Shown here piece by piece: positions 1 through 8,142 of a stretch of 64,000 nt of DNA (positions are counted from its first letter, which is position 1; each line of letters begins with the position of its first letter). Location: assembly GCF_014161445.1 (NCBI RefSeq), contig NZ_JABBXA010000012.1, positions 62,001-126,000 on the forward strand. Reading direction: 5' to 3'. The position numbers were made by a program, and so were the translations under genes. Under the pieces are notes generated by a model. That model worked only from the letters and a program-made list of their open reading frames with translations, searched no databases and was not told the origin of the DNA. The DNA is from Microbispora sp. H13382 (GTDB lineage: Bacteria > Actinomycetota > Actinomycetes > Streptosporangiales > Streptosporangiaceae).

Positions 1-788
1 AGCACCCGCTTCGTGCCGCGCACCAGGGCCCGCACCCCGGCACGCCAGCGCAGGGAGAAGGGGTGCACTTCGGCCGTGAAGCCCGCCCAGTCGTAGTTGC
101 ACCCGGGCTCACGGGCCGCGTGGGTGGCCTCCGGGCGGTAGGTCCTGCGGGTCCTCATCCGGACCCGGGGCAGCCACCGGGGGCCGTGCAGCACGACCGT
201 GGCGCGGTTGAAGCGGCCGCTGCGGACCGACAGGCCCGCGATGTAGGCGTGCCCGGTCACCCGCAGGCGGTTGCCCACCCAGGTGATGTCGTCGATCTGC
301 GTGACCGGCACGAGGTCGGCGGCCCGCAGGCGCAGCAGCGAGGGGTCGGCGACCTCGACCGGCAGGTCGGCGTACCACCGCAGGCCCCGCCTGACCCGGC
401 GGGAGGGCTCGGCCGCCGCGGCGGCGAGCTTGCTCAGTGCGTCGCTCTCGGCGAGCTCGCCCGGGTCCTGGGTCTCGATCAGGTGGCAGGCCACCCGGCG
501 CCCGACCGGAAGCTCCCCCTTGACCTTCGGGTCGACCTCCGCGAGGTACGGCCGGAGCACGTCGATGGCTTGGCGGCGGCGGGCGGGCCCGCGCTTGGCT
601 GCGGCGTCGAGGCGCAGACCGAGGGGACCGGCGATCGCCTCGCGGTCGACCTCCCGGCGCTGCGCGGGGCTGAGCCCCTCCGCGCGTACGAGCGCGACCA
701 GCGCGTCTATCGGCTCGCCCCGGTCGTAAAGCTCCTGGACAGCCCGCAGTCGCTCGGCGACGGCATCGCTCGTGGGTGCGGGTGTCAT
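1..788 (-). CDS. partial protein with beta-rich C-terminal region, possibly wall-polymer glycosyltransferase related
   Basis: The 3' end lies beyond the left edge, so only about 262 N-terminal residues are present. I chose the ATG at 788; a purine-rich stretch precedes it. The first roughly 110 residues are helical and charged. They are followed by a beta-rich stretch containing VTQIDDITWVGNRLRV and many aromatic/Arg residues. This resembles the accessory beta domains found in actinobacterial glycosyltransferase-2/CDP-glycerol glycerophosphotransferase proteins that decorate cell-wall polymers. The catalytic domain itself is not in the window. The family assignment is by resemblance only; that this is coding is better supported, from codon pattern and a continuous frame to the edge. 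Confidence 0.5.
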   Translation of the reverse strand, partial: MTPAPTSDAVAERLRAVQELYDRGEPIDALVALVRAEGLSPAQRREVDREAIAGPLGLRLDAAAKRGPARRRQAIDVLRPYLAEVDPKVKGELPVGRRVACHLIETQDPGELAESDALSKLAAAAAEPSRRVRRGLRWYADLPVEVADPSLLRLRAADLVPVTQIDDITWVGNRLRVTGHAYIAGLSVRSGRFNRATVVLHGPRWLPRVRMRTRRTYRPEATHAAREPGCNYDWAGFTAEVHPFSLRWRAGVRALVRGTKRV

Positions 789-1027
789 ACGGGAGGCACC
801 ACCCTTCGCCAGACCTGTGTTCAGAAAATGGTAATGCCCTCGGAACACTGCCGGACCTGACTCGCGCAAGCCTGTGGATTTCCTGTGAATCACCGGGTGA
901 CACCCCTGTGGCACGGGGTGACGAGCGGCACTACGCGGGGACGGAGACGCTCGTCCGACCGATCACGGTGCGGCTTGTCATCCCTCCGGTCAGGGCCGCG
1001 GGACGGCTACGGTGATGACCACGACGG

Positions 1028-1348
1028 TCAGGCGCGGCCGTCCCAGCGCGCCGCGCGCATGTCGGCCCTGGCGCCGCGGACCGGGGTGCCTTCGTCGCGC
1101 CAGTGGGCCAGGCACTCGGCCTCCAGGCCGGAGGCGGGGGTGCCGTCGGCGTGGATCACCCGCCACCACGGCACGGCTCCGCCCCATAGCGACATGACAC
1201 GGCCGACCTGTCGGGGGCCGCCCTCACCGAGATATTCGGCGACGTCCCCGTACGACATCACCTTGCCGCGCGGGATCCGCTCGACCAGGTCGAGCACCCG
1301 CTCCGCGTACGGCGGCGGCTGGCCGCGGCCGTCCCTCAAGCGCTCCAC
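1028..1348 (-). CDS. alkyltransferase-like protein (MGMT family, ATL)
   Basis: This 106-residue protein is the DNA-binding domain of the O6-alkylguanine alkyltransferase family, with GKVMSYGDVAEYLG for the helix-turn-helix and GRVMSLWGG for the recognition part. The active-site motif PCHRV is replaced by PWWRV, so the alkyl-accepting Cys is missing. Family knowledge: ATL proteins cannot repair alkylguanine themselves; they bind it and hand it to nucleotide excision repair. The start is GTG at 1348, overlapping the end of the upstream gene by 13 bp, which indicates translational coupling. Its length is normal for ATLs (about 100 residues). Confidence 0.85.
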   Translation of the reverse strand: MERLRDGRGQPPPYAERVLDLVERIPRGKVMSYGDVAEYLGEGGPRQVGRVMSLWGGAVPWWRVIHADGTPASGLEAECLAHWRDEGTPVRGARADMRAARWDGRA

Positions 1349-1704
1349 TCGGTCGGCCCGGCCGCGATGATCTCTTCGAGCTTGCCGAACTCGTACGACG
1401 ACGATCCGTTGATCTGCTCGACGACGCCGTTCCTGATGCCGTACGCCTCGCCGTCCTCGCCCAGGAGCCGGGCCCCCATGAGGTCGGTGAGACGGGCCAG
1501 CTGGGCGACCTGCCAGTCCGATCCCGGCTGGCCGAAGAGCCGGCCCGACCAGGTCGCGACCGGGTGCACGGAGTCGCCGTGGCGCGCGACGATTTCGCCC
1601 GCCTCGTGCGACCCGCGCAGCTCGAATCCGGCCTGCGCCGAGACACTCGCGAGTTCGGCGTAGGCGAGCGGTGCATCACGCTCTACGCGCAGCTCGTACC
1701 CCAT
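1336..1704 (-). CDS. conserved hypothetical protein, 122 aa
   Basis: I do not recognise a named domain. The protein begins MGYELRVERD at the ATG at 1704; a longer frame to 1815 exists but its extra residues look like untranslated DNA. The sequence is a compact alpha/beta protein with no signal peptide or membrane segment and ends GKLEEIIAAGPTEWSA. It contains alternating short strands and an LARLTDLMGARLLGEDGEAYG segment that could form a small sensor-like fold. Its stop lies inside the start of the ATL gene, so the two form a small operon. Function unknown. Confidence 0.7.
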   Translation of the reverse strand: MGYELRVERDAPLAYAELASVSAQAGFELRGSHEAGEIVARHGDSVHPVATWSGRLFGQPGSDWQVAQLARLTDLMGARLLGEDGEAYGIRNGVVEQINGSSSYEFGKLEEIIAAGPTEWSA

Positions 1705-1819
1705 GAGCCGCGACCTTAGCGAAACTTGACCCGGCCGTGTCACCGGAAACACCAACATCGGGAGTACCGCGTCCGAAATGCTGCGAAACGGCTGCCAACA
1801 TGTGATCACCGGCATTCGG

Positions 1820-2989
1820 TTATCGGCGGAGCAGCGCGACGGCGCCGGCGCAGAAACCGCCTATTCCGAGCAGGACGGCGATGCCGTAGATCCAGAGCCT
1901 AACCGGATCCGGCCCCGGGCGCGCGGGGCCCTGCGAGACCGGGCCCTTGCCGAAGTGCGCGTCGTCCTGGACCGCCGAGGCGGGGCCGTATCCGGTCAGC
2001 TCTCCGGCCTTCCGCAGGGCCGCCGCCGCGTCCACCACTCCGAATCCGATTTTGTCGTCATAACCCGCGGACGGGTGAGGCCGGGAGGTCGAGGTCAGAG
2101 CGCGCGACACCAATTCCGGCGGCAAATCCGGATATTTCGCCTTTATCAGTGCAATAGTTCCCGCGACGATCGCGCTGGCCACTCCGGTCCCCGACACGGT
2201 CCCGTGGCGGCCGCCGGCGAGAGCGACCGGCACCCGGTCCCCCGGTGCGGCGACCAGGACCGAGAGGTTGTCGCTGCTGTCCGCGGTCTTGGCGCCCCGG
2301 CGGTCGACGGCGGCCACGCCGACCACCCCGGGGTAGCCCGCGGGAAAGGCCCAGTAGGAGGTGCCGTTCTGCCGGGCGTAGGGCGACCGGCCCGCGTCCC
2401 CCGCCGCCGCCACTAGCACGACGCCCCTGGCCAGCGCGAAGGAGACGGCGTCCCGCTCCGCGCGGTCCACGGCGTACACGGGGACGGGCAGGCAGATGAC
2501 CTTGGCTCCCCGGCCGATCGCGTAGCGGATGCCGCGCGCGATCGGGCTGTCCTGCGACTCCCCCGCCGCGCTCTCGGGATCGACGGAGCCGCCCTGCGGC
2601 CGCCCGGCCACCACGGGCAGGGACAGCACCCGCGCCTCCGGCGCGACTCCGGAGATCCCCCCGCCGCGCCCACTCCCGGCGATCACGGAGGCCATCGCGG
2701 TCGCGTCGTCGCCCGAATTCACCGTCTCGTCGCCGAACATCGTGCCCGTCATGTCCGGTCCGCGCTCGACCCGGTCGCCCAGCTCGGGCACGCCGGTGTC
2801 GGGCTGCCCGGTGCCGAGCAGGGCGACGGTCACGCCCGCGCCCCTGCTGACCTTCCACGCGGCGGCGGCGCCGACGGCGTCGAGCGCCCACGTCGCGTCC
2901 TCGCCGCCCGGCGCCGCCGCCCAGGCCGCCGGCCCGGCCCCCAGGAGGACGGCCGTCAGCGCCGCGCAGAGAGAGGCCGGCCTCAGCAC
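1820..2989 (-). CDS. catalytically dead mycosin-like S8 protease homologue (pseudoprotease)
   Basis: The protein has 389 residues with a signal peptide (about 1-25), a subtilisin S8 domain (about 30-315) and one C-terminal membrane segment (WIYGIAVLLGIGGFCAGAVALL), the layout of type VII secretion mycosins. Aligned with the intact mycosin at 3898-5172, every key residue is changed: the catalytic Asp is Gly59 (ALLGTG for AVLDSG), the His is Asp95 (DATAMA for HGTYMA), the Ser is Gly269 (GTGVAS for GTSQAT) and the oxyanion Asn is Asp198 (AAGDAG for AAGNDG). The fold-defining segments are well kept. I chose GTG 2989, overlapping the upstream gene by 7 bp, because an AGGGGA sits just upstream. It is probably a structural or regulatory partner rather than a decaying gene, since the frame is intact. 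Confidence 0.88.
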   Translation of the reverse strand: MLRPASLCAALTAVLLGAGPAAWAAAPGGEDATWALDAVGAAAAWKVSRGAGVTVALLGTGQPDTGVPELGDRVERGPDMTGTMFGDETVNSGDDATAMASVIAGSGRGGGISGVAPEARVLSLPVVAGRPQGGSVDPESAAGESQDSPIARGIRYAIGRGAKVICLPVPVYAVDRAERDAVSFALARGVVLVAAAGDAGRSPYARQNGTSYWAFPAGYPGVVGVAAVDRRGAKTADSSDNLSVLVAAPGDRVPVALAGGRHGTVSGTGVASAIVAGTIALIKAKYPDLPPELVSRALTSTSRPHPSAGYDDKIGFGVVDAAAALRKAGELTGYGPASAVQDDAHFGKGPVSQGPARPGPDPVRLWIYGIAVLLGIGGFCAGAVALLRR

Positions 2990-3888
2990 ACGTTCCCCTG
3001 AGTGCAGCGGGGGACGTCCGGGGGCTCTCCGAGGGCGCGCGCGATGCGTCCGGCCACGGTCTCGGCCACGGGCCACATCTCGCTGTTCACCTGTTCCTCC
3101 AAGGGGACGGAGGCACGAGTCCTGCCGTCGGTGTACCCCGCTGTGGAGAAGACGATGTACGGCCCCGCGCCCACCCATCCGGTGCGCTGGCGCTGGACCG
3201 CGCCGAAGGTGTCGGTGACCGTGCCGGGGAAGGCCACCGGCCGTACGCCCACCCGGTCGTCCACGGGCAGCTCGCCGGCCGCGTCGGCGCGGGCCTGCTC
3301 GCTCGGCAGCACGGCGACGCCCACGGTGACGGCGAACGTCGAGGACTGGTCGACGTAGGTGGCGCGCAGCACGGCCTGGCAGCCGTACTTGCGCAGCACC
3401 GACGCCACCGGCGAGTCGACCGCGGCCGCGCACGCCGCCTCGGGGGCGATGCCGACCCGGTGCGCGTACTGCTGGGCGCGGCCGAGCGCCGTGTAGGGAA
3501 GCTCCTCGGGGAAGACCATCCCGGCGGGCCACGCGCGCCATCGGCGGGCCACGTCCTCGGCCACGTAGCGGGCGCGCTCGGCGTCCGTGAGCGGCCGGGA
3601 CCTGTTCTCCTGGATCAGCCCGACCGATCCCAGCAGCACGTTCACCGCCGCGACGGCGAGGACGACACCCATGATCGTGAGGTAGAGCGAGCGAAACCGG
3701 ACGCCGCGCTCGAGCTCGGCCCGTTCCCTGGCCGCCCGCGCGGCGGCGGCGCGCCCTCTGGAGGCCGTCCAGGGCCGCGCGCGGGCGCGGCGGGCTGACG
3801 CGCCGAGCGGCAGTGCCCGCGGGCCCGCCCGCCGGAGGCCGGACGGCGTCCGTGCCGTCTTCGGGGTGCGGGACTGCTCGGGCGGCAT
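2983..3888 (-). CDS. single-pass membrane protein paired with mycosin pseudoprotease
   Basis: This 301-residue protein has a basic Arg-rich cytoplasmic N-terminus (about 1-70), one membrane segment (LYLTIMGVVLAVAAVNVLLG, about 75-95) and a large exported domain. It is a paralogue of the protein at 5160-5879: both carry RW..WPAG..FP, a CxAVLRATY/CRAILRATY strand, VTVGVA/VTIGVA and AFPGTVTD followed by GPY(I/L)V. The exported domain has paired Cys residues that could form disulfides. The 3' end overlaps the pseudo-mycosin start by 7 bp, so the two are translationally coupled. No enzymatic motif is visible; the gene pairing suggests a partner of the protease-like protein. Confidence 0.8.
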   Translation of the reverse strand: MPPEQSRTPKTARTPSGLRRAGPRALPLGASARRARARPWTASRGRAAAARAARERAELERGVRFRSLYLTIMGVVLAVAAVNVLLGSVGLIQENRSRPLTDAERARYVAEDVARRWRAWPAGMVFPEELPYTALGRAQQYAHRVGIAPEAACAAAVDSPVASVLRKYGCQAVLRATYVDQSSTFAVTVGVAVLPSEQARADAAGELPVDDRVGVRPVAFPGTVTDTFGAVQRQRTGWVGAGPYIVFSTAGYTDGRTRASVPLEEQVNSEMWPVAETVAGRIARALGEPPDVPRCTQGNVC

Positions 3889-3897
3889 ACCTCGATG

Positions 3898-5172
3898 CTA
3901 CGTCGGCAGGCCCGTCGGCCAAGGAGCCGGCGGCAGCGCGTCGTCCTCCTCCCGCTGCCGTCTGCGCGCGCGCCGCGTGAGCACGAGCAGCACGGCCAGA
4001 CCCGCGCCGGAGCCGGCGAAGGCGCCGAGCGCGATGCCGCCGTAGAGGAGGATCGCCCCGGTGTCGCGCTGGACGACCACGATCGGGTCGTGGTCGTCGG
4101 TGGCCGAGCGGACGGGACGCGAGGGGCTCTGCACGCCGGCCCCCGACGCCGTGGCGCTGTGGCGGGCGAGGGTGGCCGCGACGCTCAGCGCCCGGTGCGC
4201 GTTGACCACCCCGAATCCGGTGCCGGTGTTGTACGGCCCCCGGCGGGCCGGCGACGACGTGAGCGCCTGCGCGACCAGGGCGGGCGACATGCGGGGGTAG
4301 CGCGACTTGATCAGCGCGGCGACGCCCGAGACGAGCGCGGTCGCCTGGGAGGTCCCCCGGCCGACCCAGTACTCGTCGCCCGGCCCGGCCCCGAGGACGT
4401 CGACGCCCGGGGCGGCCACCATGACCGAGGAGTTGCGGTTGGAGAACGAGGCCCGCCGCAGCGTGGACGTGACGGCGGCCACCGAGATCACGCCGGGGAT
4501 CGAGGCGGGGTAGGAGTACGGCGCGGTCCGCTTGCCCGCGCCGTCGTTGCCCGCCGCGGCGACGAGGACGACGCCCTTGGAGATCGCGTAGCGGATCGCC
4601 GTGCGCTCGTCCTTCGTCGGCATGTCCTTCGACAGCGACAGGTTGATCACCTTCGCGCCGTGGTCCACGGCGTACCGGATGCCCTTGGCGACCACGGCCT
4701 CGTACCGCGTGTCGGAGTTGAACGTGCGGAACCCGGGCTCCTCGTCCTCCAGGATCACCCGCACGGACAGCACCTTGGCCTCCGGCGCGATGCCGATGAT
4801 GCCGTCGGCGCCGCCCGGACCGTGCCCGTGCCCGGCGATGAGCGAGGCCATGTACGTGCCGTGCAGGCGCACCGGCTGCACCCCGCGCGGGTTCGCCCCG
4901 ACCGTGAAGTCCCTTCCGGTGACAACCGACCCGGCGAGGTCGCGGTGGTCGGGATCGACGCCGGAGTCCAGGACCGCGACGGTGACGCCCCTGCCCTTGG
5001 TGAGCCGCCAGGCGTCGTCGACGTCGAGGGTGCGCAGCACGTCCTGCTGGCTGAGCCGTACGTCGTCGGCCCTGGCCGGGCCGGTGGCGAGGAACGCGCC
5101 GGCGGGCGGGGCGAGCAGCGCCGCGGCCGACGCGGCCAGGACCTTCCGCCGGAGCGCGGTCAGCACCGCCAC
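3898..5172 (-). CDS. mycosin-type S8 serine protease, intact catalytic site
   Basis: The protein is a 424-residue membrane-anchored subtilase. A signal peptide (about 1-35) is followed by the S8 domain with Asp69 (AVLDSGVD), His104 (LHGTYMAS), oxyanion Asn209 (AAAGNDG) and Ser275 (RGTSQATA). A C-terminal membrane helix (ILLYGGIALGAFAGSGAGLAVLLVL) and a short basic cytoplasmic tail follow. Mycosins (MycP) stabilise and process substrates of ESX/type VII secretion systems at the cell envelope. No ecc core genes are in this window, so the system it serves lies elsewhere or it acts alone. It overlaps the upstream membrane-protein gene by 13 bp and precedes the pseudoprotease pair. Confidence 0.92.
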   Translation of the reverse strand: MAVLTALRRKVLAASAAALLAPPAGAFLATGPARADDVRLSQQDVLRTLDVDDAWRLTKGRGVTVAVLDSGVDPDHRDLAGSVVTGRDFTVGANPRGVQPVRLHGTYMASLIAGHGHGPGGADGIIGIAPEAKVLSVRVILEDEEPGFRTFNSDTRYEAVVAKGIRYAVDHGAKVINLSLSKDMPTKDERTAIRYAISKGVVLVAAAGNDGAGKRTAPYSYPASIPGVISVAAVTSTLRRASFSNRNSSVMVAAPGVDVLGAGPGDEYWVGRGTSQATALVSGVAALIKSRYPRMSPALVAQALTSSPARRGPYNTGTGFGVVNAHRALSVAATLARHSATASGAGVQSPSRPVRSATDDHDPIVVVQRDTGAILLYGGIALGAFAGSGAGLAVLLVLTRRARRRQREEDDALPPAPWPTGLPT

Positions 5173-5879
5173 TCCTTGGCGGTGCAGTCCGGGGACGCCG
5201 GGGCGGTGAGGATCGCGCCGACCTCCTCGGCCAGGTCCTCGGTGAACGAGAACATGGTGTCCCGTTGCTCCCCGAGCGCACGGGCCGGACGCCCGTCGAC
5301 CTGCCCGGCCGTCGTCATCACGAGGTACGGCCCGGCCGCCCGCAGGGTCAGCGCCTGGCGTCCGCCCGCGGTGAAGCGGTCGGTCACCGTACCGGGGAAC
5401 GCGAGGGCGCGCAGTCCGGGGGCGGCCGACCCGTCGCTCGGAAAGATGGGGATGGCCGAGCGCGCCCCGAGCGCGTCGGGGAAGGCCGCCACGCCGATCG
5501 TCACCACGATGCCCTGCAGGGCGTCGAGGTAGGTGGCCCGCAGGATCGCCCGGCAGCCGGCCGCCCTCATCTGGCCGGCGATGGCCGCGTCGACGGCGCC
5601 GCGGCAGTCGGTGCGCGAGGAGATGCCCACCCGCCGCGCCAGCTCACGCCCGCCCTGCTCGCTCGTGTACACCAGCGTGGCGGGGAAGATCCGGCCGGCC
5701 GGCCAGCGCTCCCACCGCAGCGCCGTCTCGGCCGCCTGGGCCTCGCGCAGCTCGGCGACGCTCGGTCCTCTGGTCAGTTCGGCGACGGCGGCGCTGGCCG
5801 CGATCCCGCCCACGATCGCGAAGACGAGGGTGATCGCGGAGGCCACGGCCACGGCAGGCCAGGTCCGCGTCTCGCCCAC
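5160..5879 (-). CDS. single-pass membrane protein paired with active mycosin
   Basis: This 239-residue protein has an N-terminal membrane helix (VAVASAITLVFAIVGGIAASAAV) and an exported domain homologous to that of 2983-3888, sharing RWERWPAG, CRAILRATYLDA, VVTIGVAAFP and AFPGTVTDRF. I chose GTG 5879, which has GGAGG five bases upstream, over a longer frame to 5951. It is the first gene of a four-gene leftward unit (membrane protein, mycosin, membrane protein, pseudo-mycosin) with overlapping junctions. It ends CTAKEWRC; several Cys residues may pair outside the cell. Function unknown. Confidence 0.8.
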   Translation of the reverse strand: MGETRTWPAVAVASAITLVFAIVGGIAASAAVAELTRGPSVAELREAQAAETALRWERWPAGRIFPATLVYTSEQGGRELARRVGISSRTDCRGAVDAAIAGQMRAAGCRAILRATYLDALQGIVVTIGVAAFPDALGARSAIPIFPSDGSAAPGLRALAFPGTVTDRFTAGGRQALTLRAAGPYLVMTTAGQVDGRPARALGEQRDTMFSFTEDLAEEVGAILTAPASPDCTAKEWRC

Positions 5880-5958
5880 TGCGCCTCCGTCCCGTCGTGG
5901 CCTCCCTCCTTCAGTGACCTTAACGCGACCTACCGACCGGCATCCCCACAAATGTCAT

Positions 5959-5998
5959 GGAAAGTACTTGACGCTTCGGAAAGAAGAAAGTACTTTCC
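5959..5998 (+). promoter_or_regulatory. promoter with two AAGTACTT operators
   Basis: GGAAAGTACTT (5959-5969) and AAGTACTTTCC (5988-5998) form a perfect 11-bp inverted repeat, and each half is itself nearly palindromic around AGTACT. The centres are 26 bp apart. A sigma-70-like promoter fits between them: TTGACG at 5968-5973, a 17-bp spacer and TACTTT at 5991-5996, so the two operators cover both promoter hexamers. The winged-helix gene at 6493 is the obvious candidate repressor. The site is seen directly; the regulator assignment is inferred. Confidence 0.75.
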
Positions 5999-6028
5999 GC
6001 AGTGGAAAGAGTGTTGGAAGGGAGCCCC

Positions 6029-6493
6029 ATGAACCCCGAGGAAGCGGCGCAGAGCCTGGCGGCGATCCGGCAGACCCAGGCGAAGGCCGTCAGATCCCAG
6101 CCCTGGTTCCCGGCCTGGTACGGCGTCGGGGTCGGGCTGTTCGTCACCGGCGTGCAGTTCGTCACCGAGCCGGGCACCCCCGTTCCGGTGACGGTTATCA
6201 CGGGTGTCCTGCTGTGCGCCGGCATGGGTGCGCTGATCGCCGTCTTCGTCCGGACGCGCACGATGACGACCCACCGCAGCCTGATGCGTGCGGACGCGCT
6301 CGCGGTCTTCACCGTCTGGCTCTTCCTGAGCATCGGGATCTGCTTTGCCGTCGCCTTCCGCCTGGGCTCGGCCGAGGTGGCCTACGCCCGCACCTACGCC
6401 GGCCTCGCCATGACGGCGTTCCAGCTCGTCACCGGGCCCTTCGTCGGGCGCTGGGTCTCCGCGCTGCTCGCCCGCGGGATCGAGAACCGCTGA
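6029..6493 (+). CDS. four-helix membrane protein
   Basis: This 154-residue protein starts at ATG 6029 (MNPEEAAQSL), with GGAAGGGAG upstream. After an amphipathic N-terminus (about 1-30) it has four predicted membrane helices, for example YGVGVGLFVTGVQFV and VTVITGVLLCAGMGALIAVFV, and ends GRWVSALLARGIENR. I recognise no enzymatic motif. The stop overlaps the start of the downstream winged-helix regulator (TGATG), so the pair is translationally coupled. Such membrane protein plus HTH pairs are common in actinomycetes. A sensor or drug-responsive role is possible but not shown. Confidence 0.75.
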   Translation: MNPEEAAQSLAAIRQTQAKAVRSQPWFPAWYGVGVGLFVTGVQFVTEPGTPVPVTVITGVLLCAGMGALIAVFVRTRTMTTHRSLMRADALAVFTVWLFLSIGICFAVAFRLGSAEVAYARTYAGLAMTAFQLVTGPFVGRWVSALLARGIENR

Positions 6494-6804
6494 TGGAGCT
6501 CGATCCGGTCATCCACGCGCCGGCCCGGTTGCAGATCGTCTCGCTGCTCGCGGCGGCCGAGGAGGCGGAGTTCGCGTTCGTCCGCGACACCGTCGGCGTC
6601 AGCGACTCCGTCCTGTCCAAGCACGGCAGCGCGCTGGAGGCCGCCGGGTACGTCGCCGTTCGCAAGGGCTACGTGGGCAAGCGGCCCAAGACGTGGTTCA
6701 AGCTCACGAATGAGGGACGGGCGGCGTTCACCGCGTACGTCGAGAACCTGCAGCGCATCGTCGCACCCAGCGGCCTCACGGTCGTGCCGGACAGACACGA
6801 ATAG
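6493..6804 (+). CDS. winged-helix (MarR/ArsR-like) transcriptional regulator
   Basis: The 103-residue protein is a single winged-helix domain: helices LQIVSLLAAAEE and FAFVRDTVGVSDSVLSKHGSALEAAG contain the recognition helix, and VRKGYVGKRPKTWFKLTNEG is the wing. It matches the short MarR-like winged-helix family (Pfam winged helix DNA-binding domain type). It starts at ATG 6493, overlapping the stop of the membrane protein gene. It probably binds the AAGTACTT operators at 5959-5998 and autoregulates the pair. Confidence 0.85.
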   Translation: MELDPVIHAPARLQIVSLLAAAEEAEFAFVRDTVGVSDSVLSKHGSALEAAGYVAVRKGYVGKRPKTWFKLTNEGRAAFTAYVENLQRIVAPSGLTVVPDRHE

Positions 6805-6818
6805 GGCGCGCCACGACG

Positions 6819-6853
6819 GACGGCCGCCGCCTCGTCAGGAGGCGGCGGCCGTC
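6819..6853. terminator. strong bidirectional hairpin between convergent genes
   Basis: A perfect 15-bp stem (GACGGCCGCCGCCTC with its complement) and a 5-base loop lie between the rightward regulator and leftward moeZ. There is no long T-run on either strand, as is usual for actinomycete hairpin terminators. Confidence 0.75.
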
Positions 6854-6865
6854 ATCGGTTCCGCG

Positions 6866-8044
6866 TCAGTAGGTCGGCAGGCTGGGGTCGACCGTCTTGA
6901 TCCAGCTCAGCACGCCGCCGCCCACGTGGACGGCGTCGGAGAAGCCGGCGTTCTTCAGGACCGCGAGGACCTCGGCCGAGCGGGCGCCCGACTTGCAGTG
7001 CAGCACGATCTTCTTGTCCTGCGGCAGCGTCTCCAGGGCCGAGCCGTTGAGGAACTCGCCCTTGGGGATCAGCACGGCGCCGGGGATGTTGACGATCTCG
7101 TACTCGTTCGGCTCGCGGACGTCGATCAGCATGATCTCCTCGCCCCGCTCGCGCATCGCCTCGAGCTCGGCCGCGGTGATCGTGCTGCCCGCGGCGGCCT
7201 GCTGCGCCTCGTCCGAGATCGTGCCGCAGAACGCCTCGTAGTCGATCAGCTCGGTGATCGACGGGTTCTTGCCGCACAGCGGGCACTCGGGGTCCTTGCG
7301 GACCTTGACGTCCCGGTACTTCATCTCGAGGGCGTCGTAGATCATCAGGCGGCCGACGAGCGGCTCGCCGACGCCGGTGATGACCTTGATGGCCTCGTTC
7401 ACCTGGATGGAGCCGATCGACGCGCACAGCACGCCGAGGACGCCGCCCTCGGCGCAGCTCGGGACCATGCCGGGCGGCGGGGGCTCGGGGTAGAGGCAGC
7501 GGTAGCAGGGACCGTGCTCGGCCCAGAAGACGCTGGCCTGCCCGTCGAACCGGTAGATGGACCCCCACACGTACGGCTTGCCCAGCAGCACGGCCGCGTC
7601 GTTGACCATGTAGCGGGTGGCGAAGTTGTCCGTGCCGTCCACGATGAGGTCGTAGCCGGAGAAGATGTCCATCACGTTGTCGGTCGTGAGAGCGACGTTG
7701 TGAATGATGACGTTGACCAGCGGGTTGATCTCGCGCACGCTCGCGGCGGCGGACTCGGCCTTCAGGCGGCCCACGTCCGACTGCCCGTGGATCACCTGGC
7801 GCTGCAGGTTCGACTCGTCCACGACGTCGAAGTCGACGATGCCGAGCGTCCCGACCCCGGCCGCGGCCAGGTACAGCAGCGCGGGAGAGCCCAGGCCGCC
7901 CGCGCCCACACACAGCACCTTGGCGTTCTTCAGGCGTTTCTGACCCGCCATGCCGACGTCGGGGATGATCAGATGGCGCGAGTAGCGGCGCACCTCGTCA
8001 ACCGTCAGCTCTGCTGCCGGCTCTACCAGCGGTGGCAACGACAC
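6866..8044 (-). CDS. moeZ: adenylyltransferase/sulfurtransferase MoeZ
   Basis: The 392-residue protein fuses an E1-like/MoeB adenylyltransferase domain (about 10-270) to a rhodanese domain (about 290-390). Visible motifs are the nucleotide loop VGAGGLGSPALLYLA, DGTDNFATRY, zinc-binding CYRC and CPLC pairs, and the rhodanese active-site loop HCKSGARS. MoeZ activates the C-termini of ubiquitin-like sulfur carriers such as MoaD and CysO and transfers sulfur to them, feeding molybdopterin, cysteine or thioamide synthesis. I chose the GTG at 8044 (reading VSLPPLVEPAAEL) because that N-terminus is conserved in the family, although an upstream ATG exists at 8098. Confidence 0.95.
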   Translation of the reverse strand: MSLPPLVEPAAELTVDEVRRYSRHLIIPDVGMAGQKRLKNAKVLCVGAGGLGSPALLYLAAAGVGTLGIVDFDVVDESNLQRQVIHGQSDVGRLKAESAAASVREINPLVNVIIHNVALTTDNVMDIFSGYDLIVDGTDNFATRYMVNDAAVLLGKPYVWGSIYRFDGQASVFWAEHGPCYRCLYPEPPPPGMVPSCAEGGVLGVLCASIGSIQVNEAIKVITGVGEPLVGRLMIYDALEMKYRDVKVRKDPECPLCGKNPSITELIDYEAFCGTISDEAQQAAAGSTITAAELEAMRERGEEIMLIDVREPNEYEIVNIPGAVLIPKGEFLNGSALETLPQDKKIVLHCKSGARSAEVLAVLKNAGFSDAVHVGGGVLSWIKTVDPSLPTY

Positions 8045-8142
8045 AGTTCCACTCCCGTTTTCGTGCCAATGTCGCGCTCGGCTCCATGGGCCCATCACAA
8101 GCTCTTCTCACAACTTAACCGGGGTAGCCCCGCATTCCCCAA

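Noticed and set aside
1820-5281. A single open frame of about 1150 codons on the minus strand across the protease region
   Set aside because: It is the pseudo-mycosin frame continued upstream through other genes in the wrong frame; real genes with signal peptides and motifs occupy 2983-5172.
3895-5532. 545-codon plus-strand open frame
   Set aside because: It is the shadow of the active mycosin and its partner; composition is Arg/Gly/Val without motifs.
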